DNA of 15,145 bases. It comes from JAYEID01 sp964581885 (GTDB lineage: Bacteria; Patescibacteriota; WWE3; JAUXAW01; JAYEID01). This document shows, piece after piece, positions 12,887 to 15,145 of this stretch (position 1 is its first letter; the number at the start of each line of letters is the position of its first letter). The stretch lies in contig CAZOPS010000016.1 of NCBI GenBank assembly GCA_964581885.1, positions 1-15,145 on the forward strand, read 5' to 3'. The notes under the pieces are model-generated. The model did not search any database. It saw only the letters and a list, made by a program, of their open reading frames with translations, and was not told the origin of the DNA. Made by a program: the position numbers and the translations under genes.

Positions 12887-14548
12887 ATGGCTAAGAAGAT
12901 TGTCTACGCCGAAGAGGCGCGAAACAATTTAAAAAGTGGAGTAGATAAGTTGGCTCGGGCGGTGGTTACTACCTTAGGCCCCAAAGGCCGCAATATTGCC
13001 TTGGCCAAAAGTTGGGGCTCTCCTAATGTGACCCACGACGGGGTTACGGTTGCCGATGATATTGAATTGAAAAACCCTCTGGAGGATATGGGAGCCCGCT
13101 TGGCGCGGGAAGCAGCCTCCAAGACTAATGATATTGCTGGGGACGGCACCACTACAGCGGTTCTCCTGGCCAAAGCTCTTACTGATGAAGGTTTGAAAAA
13201 TATTACCGCGGGTGCTAACCCTATGATTTTGCGCCGAAGTATCGAAGAAGCAGTAAACAAGGTGGTAGAGGAATTGCGCACTACCTCCAAGAAGGTTTCT
13301 ACTAAAGAAGAAAAAGCACAAGTTGCAACTATCTCTGCCGGCGATGCGGAGATCGGAGAAAAGATTGCCGACGCATTGGAAAGGGTTGGTGACAGCGGCG
13401 TAGTTACAGTGGAAGAGGGTCGGGGACTAGAGCTAGAAGTTGATTACACAGAAGGTATGCAGTTTGACAAGGGTTATGCTTCTCCCTATTTTGTTACTGA
13501 TTCTGAGCGAATGGAAGCGGTTATTGAAGAACCACGTATTCTTATTAGTGATAAGGGAATATCTTCTCTTAATGAGTTTTTGCCTGCTTTAGAAAACCTT
13601 GTTAAACAAACTAAGAATATTGTCATAATTGCTGATGGGTTTGAGGGTGAGGCCTTAGCTACTTTGGTAGTTAATAAACTGCGCGGTACCTTTAATGTTT
13701 TGGCAGTAGAGGCACCTGGGTTTGGGGATAGGAAAAAGGCAAATCTTTCTGATATTGCAACTTTAACCGGCGGTACCTTTATTTCTGAAGAAACTGGTAG
13801 AGATTTGGAGTCGGTAACAATGGAAGATTTGGGACGCGCAGAGCGTGTGGTTTCTACTAAGGAGGAAACGACCATAGTGGGTGGTAAGGGTTCTAAGGAA
13901 GATATTGAAGCGCAAGTTGCGCAGCTAAAGAAGCAAATTGAGCAGGCAACTTCAGATTATGATCGTGAAAAGTTGGAAGAGCGTGTTGCGCGGTTAGCTG
14001 GTGGTGTGGCTGTTATCCGGGTTGGTGCTGCAACTGAGACTCAGCTTAAGGAACGAAAGTATCGGGTTGAGGATGCAGTTAATGCTACTCGGGCAGCTCT
14101 GGAGGAAGGTATTGTGCCTGGTGGCGGTGTGGCTCTAATTCGCGCTCGTAGGGTTTTGGAAGAAGCTGCAAAAAGTAGCGGTGAGAAAAATTTGGGTGCA
14201 AAAATTGTTTACAGTGCTTTGGAATCTCCTTTGCGGAAGATTGTTGAGAATGCAGGGGAAGATTCTGGTTGGATTTTGCGGGAAGTAGAAAAAAGGAAAG
14301 ATGATTATGGTTATGATGTGATTGCTATGGATTTTGGTCACATGTTTGAAAAAGGTGTAATTGACCCAGCTAAGGTTGCCCGGTCTGCCCTCCAGAATGC
14401 CGCATCAGTTGCAACTATGATTCTAACTACCGAAGCTTTAGTTTGCGAAGAGCCTGAAGATAATGAAGAAGGTAATGCTGGTGGTGGTGGACGAATGGGT
14501 GGAATGGGCGGAATGGGCGGAATGGGTGGCGGTATGCCCGGTATGTAG
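12887..14548 (+). CDS. groEL: Chaperonin GroEL (60 kDa)
   Basis: This 553-residue protein has full family length and opens M-A-K-K-I-V-Y-A-E-E-A-R. The nucleotide-binding region shows T-L-G-P-K-G-R-N (29-36), H-D-G-V-T-V-A (50-56) and the catalytic-aspartate motif G-D-G-T-T-T-A (85-91). The C-terminal equatorial part has E-E-G-I-V-P-G-G-G-V-A-L. It ends with a Gly-Gly-Met-rich tail, the flexible segment that lines the ring cavity. The double-ring chaperonin folds cytoplasmic proteins with GroES. It starts at ATG 12887 after a purine-rich AAAAGAAAAG stretch that may act as a weak ribosome-binding site. It is separated from groES by a 110-base inverted-repeat spacer. It ends 52 bases before the convergent phosphoesterase gene. 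Confidence 0.97.
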   Translation: MAKKIVYAEEARNNLKSGVDKLARAVVTTLGPKGRNIALAKSWGSPNVTHDGVTVADDIELKNPLEDMGARLAREAASKTNDIAGDGTTTAVLLAKALTDEGLKNITAGANPMILRRSIEEAVNKVVEELRTTSKKVSTKEEKAQVATISAGDAEIGEKIADALERVGDSGVVTVEEGRGLELEVDYTEGMQFDKGYASPYFVTDSERMEAVIEEPRILISDKGISSLNEFLPALENLVKQTKNIVIIADGFEGEALATLVVNKLRGTFNVLAVEAPGFGDRKKANLSDIATLTGGTFISEETGRDLESVTMEDLGRAERVVSTKEETTIVGGKGSKEDIEAQVAQLKKQIEQATSDYDREKLEERVARLAGGVAVIRVGAATETQLKERKYRVEDAVNATRAALEEGIVPGGGVALIRARRVLEEAAKSSGEKNLGAKIVYSALESPLRKIVENAGEDSGWILREVEKRKDDYGYDVIAMDFGHMFEKGVIDPAKVARSALQNAASVATMILTTEALVCEEPEDNEEGNAGGGGRMGGMGGMGGMGGGMPGM

Positions 14549-14560
14549 CGCAGAGCTCTA

Positions 14561-14600
14561 CCGATTAACGCTGATTTTAGCTGATTCCCGCTGATGAAAC
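14561..14600. repeat. Four 10-base phased repeats (consensus CTGATTnnnG) between convergent genes
   Basis: The units are CCGATTAACG, CTGATTTTAG, CTGATTCCCG and CTGATGAAAC, end to end at 14561-14600. The fourth is degenerate at its right end. They fill the gap between the groEL stop and the stop of the phosphoesterase gene. A 10-base period places each unit on the same face of the helix. Dispersed intergenic repeats of this general kind (CGCTGATT/CGCAGATT) occur in several bacterial groups, from general knowledge. Confidence 0.65.
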
Positions 14601-15065
14601 TTACTTCTTGAATATTAGCCAGTGGTCTTTCTCAAAACTCTTCGGTTGAATTAGGACATAATTTCCTTTTAGTTTCTTTCCATTCAATTTAAAATCATAT
14701 AAATCTTTTTCCCGGTTTAGAAGTTCAAATTTCCCCTCGTCCCAAATTTCTACAGTTCCGGCACCGTACTCTCCTTTTGGTATCTCACCTTCAAAATCAA
14801 TGTATGCGACTGGGTGATCTTCAGTTTCGATTGCCAGGCGTTTAATCCCGCTTTTTTGCGGAACTCCTTTTGGTATTGCCCAGCTTTTTAGGACAACGTT
14901 ACCTCCAGAAATGTTTTTAGTTAGTTCCAGCCGGAAATCGTAGTGAAGATTGGAGGCGTTGTGTTTTTGCACCACAAATCGGTTTTTGCTTTCTTTCTTG
15001 CCTTTTCCCTCCGGCTCACTAGTGCTCTCAAATTTTCTTTTCTTTTTATACTTTTTTAAACTCAT
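14601..15065 (-). CDS. Stand-alone LigD-type DNA 3'-phosphoesterase (PE domain)
   Basis: This 154-residue protein corresponds to the PE domain of bacterial LigD, here without ligase or polymerase domains. After a lysine-rich N-terminus (1-28) come F-V-V-Q-K-H-N-A-S-N-L-H-Y-D-F-R-L-E (30-47), with metal/phosphate ligands His35, His41, Asp43 and Arg45, then S-W-A-I-P-K-G (61-67). E-D-H-P-V-A-Y (82-88) follows, giving His84 and Tyr88, then D-F-E-G-E-I-P-K-G-E-Y-G-A-G (90-103) and a closing H-W-L-I-F. These match the catalytic residues known for Pseudomonas LigD PE (His42, His48, Asp50, Arg52, His84, Tyr88). The family removes 3'-phosphates and 3'-ribonucleotides at DNA ends, making them ligatable. 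ATG 15065 lies only 27 bases from a possible divergent start at 15093. Confidence 0.88.
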   Translation of the reverse strand: MSLKKYKKKRKFESTSEPEGKGKKESKNRFVVQKHNASNLHYDFRLELTKNISGGNVVLKSWAIPKGVPQKSGIKRLAIETEDHPVAYIDFEGEIPKGEYGAGTVEIWDEGKFELLNREKDLYDFKLNGKKLKGNYVLIQPKSFEKDHWLIFKK

Positions 15066-15092
15066 AACTCAAGGCGTAACTAAGCTAAGGTT

Positions 15093-15145
15093 ATGTATAG
15101 AACCCTTCGTACGAACCGCACAACACATAAAGTGTGCACGGTGGC
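15093..15145 (+). CDS. Possible start of a further gene, cut by window edge (tentatively class II aminoacyl-tRNA synthetase)
   Basis: An ATG at 15093 opens a frame that stays open to the end of the window (17 codons: M-Y-R-T-L-R-T-N-R-T-T-H-K-V-C-T-V). The opening M-Y-R-T and the H-K-V-C-T-V stretch recall the N-terminal anticodon-binding OB domain of aspartyl-type synthetases, but this is far too little to name the gene. It would be divergent from the phosphoesterase, sharing a 27-base gap. No good Shine-Dalgarno site is present. Confidence 0.25.
   Translation, partial: MYRTLRTNRTTHKVCTV

Noticed and set aside
12904..13321. Minus-strand open frames inside groEL
   Set aside because: They are antisense to a fully conserved GroEL sequence and have composition typical of shadow frames.
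14549..14600. Rho-independent terminator after groEL
   Set aside because: The GAGCTC palindrome near 14553 is too short and no T-run follows; the region is instead a 10-base direct repeat.

Overview
The window looks like a piece of a Candidate Phyla Radiation (Patescibacteria) genome. The reasons are a long tandem array of small two-helix proteins resembling the T4SS_pilin (PF18895) and TrbC/VirB2 families, a membrane-anchored Ig-like (Big_5-type) protein, several starts with no Shine-Dalgarno sequence, and near-leaderless promoter geometry. TGA acts as a stop: two pilin genes end in TGA inside ATGA overlaps. This argues against the TGA=Gly lineages (Gracilibacteria, Absconditabacteria). Assignment below phylum level (Microgenomates is plausible) is a guess.

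Layout. Positions 1-990 (+) hold the 3' part of a CHAP-type peptidoglycan hydrolase and a membrane-anchored Ig-like protein. Positions 993-8571 (-) hold one probable operon of eleven genes, read from 8571 down to 993. Its first ten genes are pilin-like paralogues. Three of these carry cysteine-rich ectodomains with even cysteine counts (16, 6 and 6). The last gene is a 926-residue secreted protein with a cysteine-rich N-terminus and a lytic-transglycosylase-like C-terminus. Divergently, at 8620-11166 (+), lie a coiled-coil/SpoIID fusion protein and a G5-3D protein. Next comes a Wzz-like membrane protein (11272-11898, +), tail to tail with RNase HI (11895-12335, -). Then come groES and groEL (12486-14548, +), a stand-alone LigD-type 3'-phosphoesterase (14601-15065, -), and possibly the first codons of another gene at the right edge.

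How it may fit together. The pilin-like array could build a surface or secretion apparatus. The window contains no VirB4-type ATPase or VirB6-type channel gene, so the type IV secretion link rests on pilin family resemblance only. Four different predicted peptidoglycan-acting proteins (CHAP, lytic transglycosylase, SpoIID, 3D) surround the array, as expected if something must be threaded through the wall. The most unusual feature is the cysteine architecture. The terminal transglycosylase-like protein has three successive six-cysteine repeats ending in CC, and one pilin ectodomain shares the C-x3-GG-x-C element found in two of them. The right-hand third (RNase HI, GroES/EL, phosphoesterase) looks like ordinary housekeeping. 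It contains a candidate CIRCE half-site before groES, an inverted-repeat spacer between groES and groEL, and a 10-bp phased repeat between convergent genes.

No tRNA, rRNA, CRISPR array, insertion sequence or convincing rho-independent terminator was found. No gene-free stretch exceeds about 130 bases.
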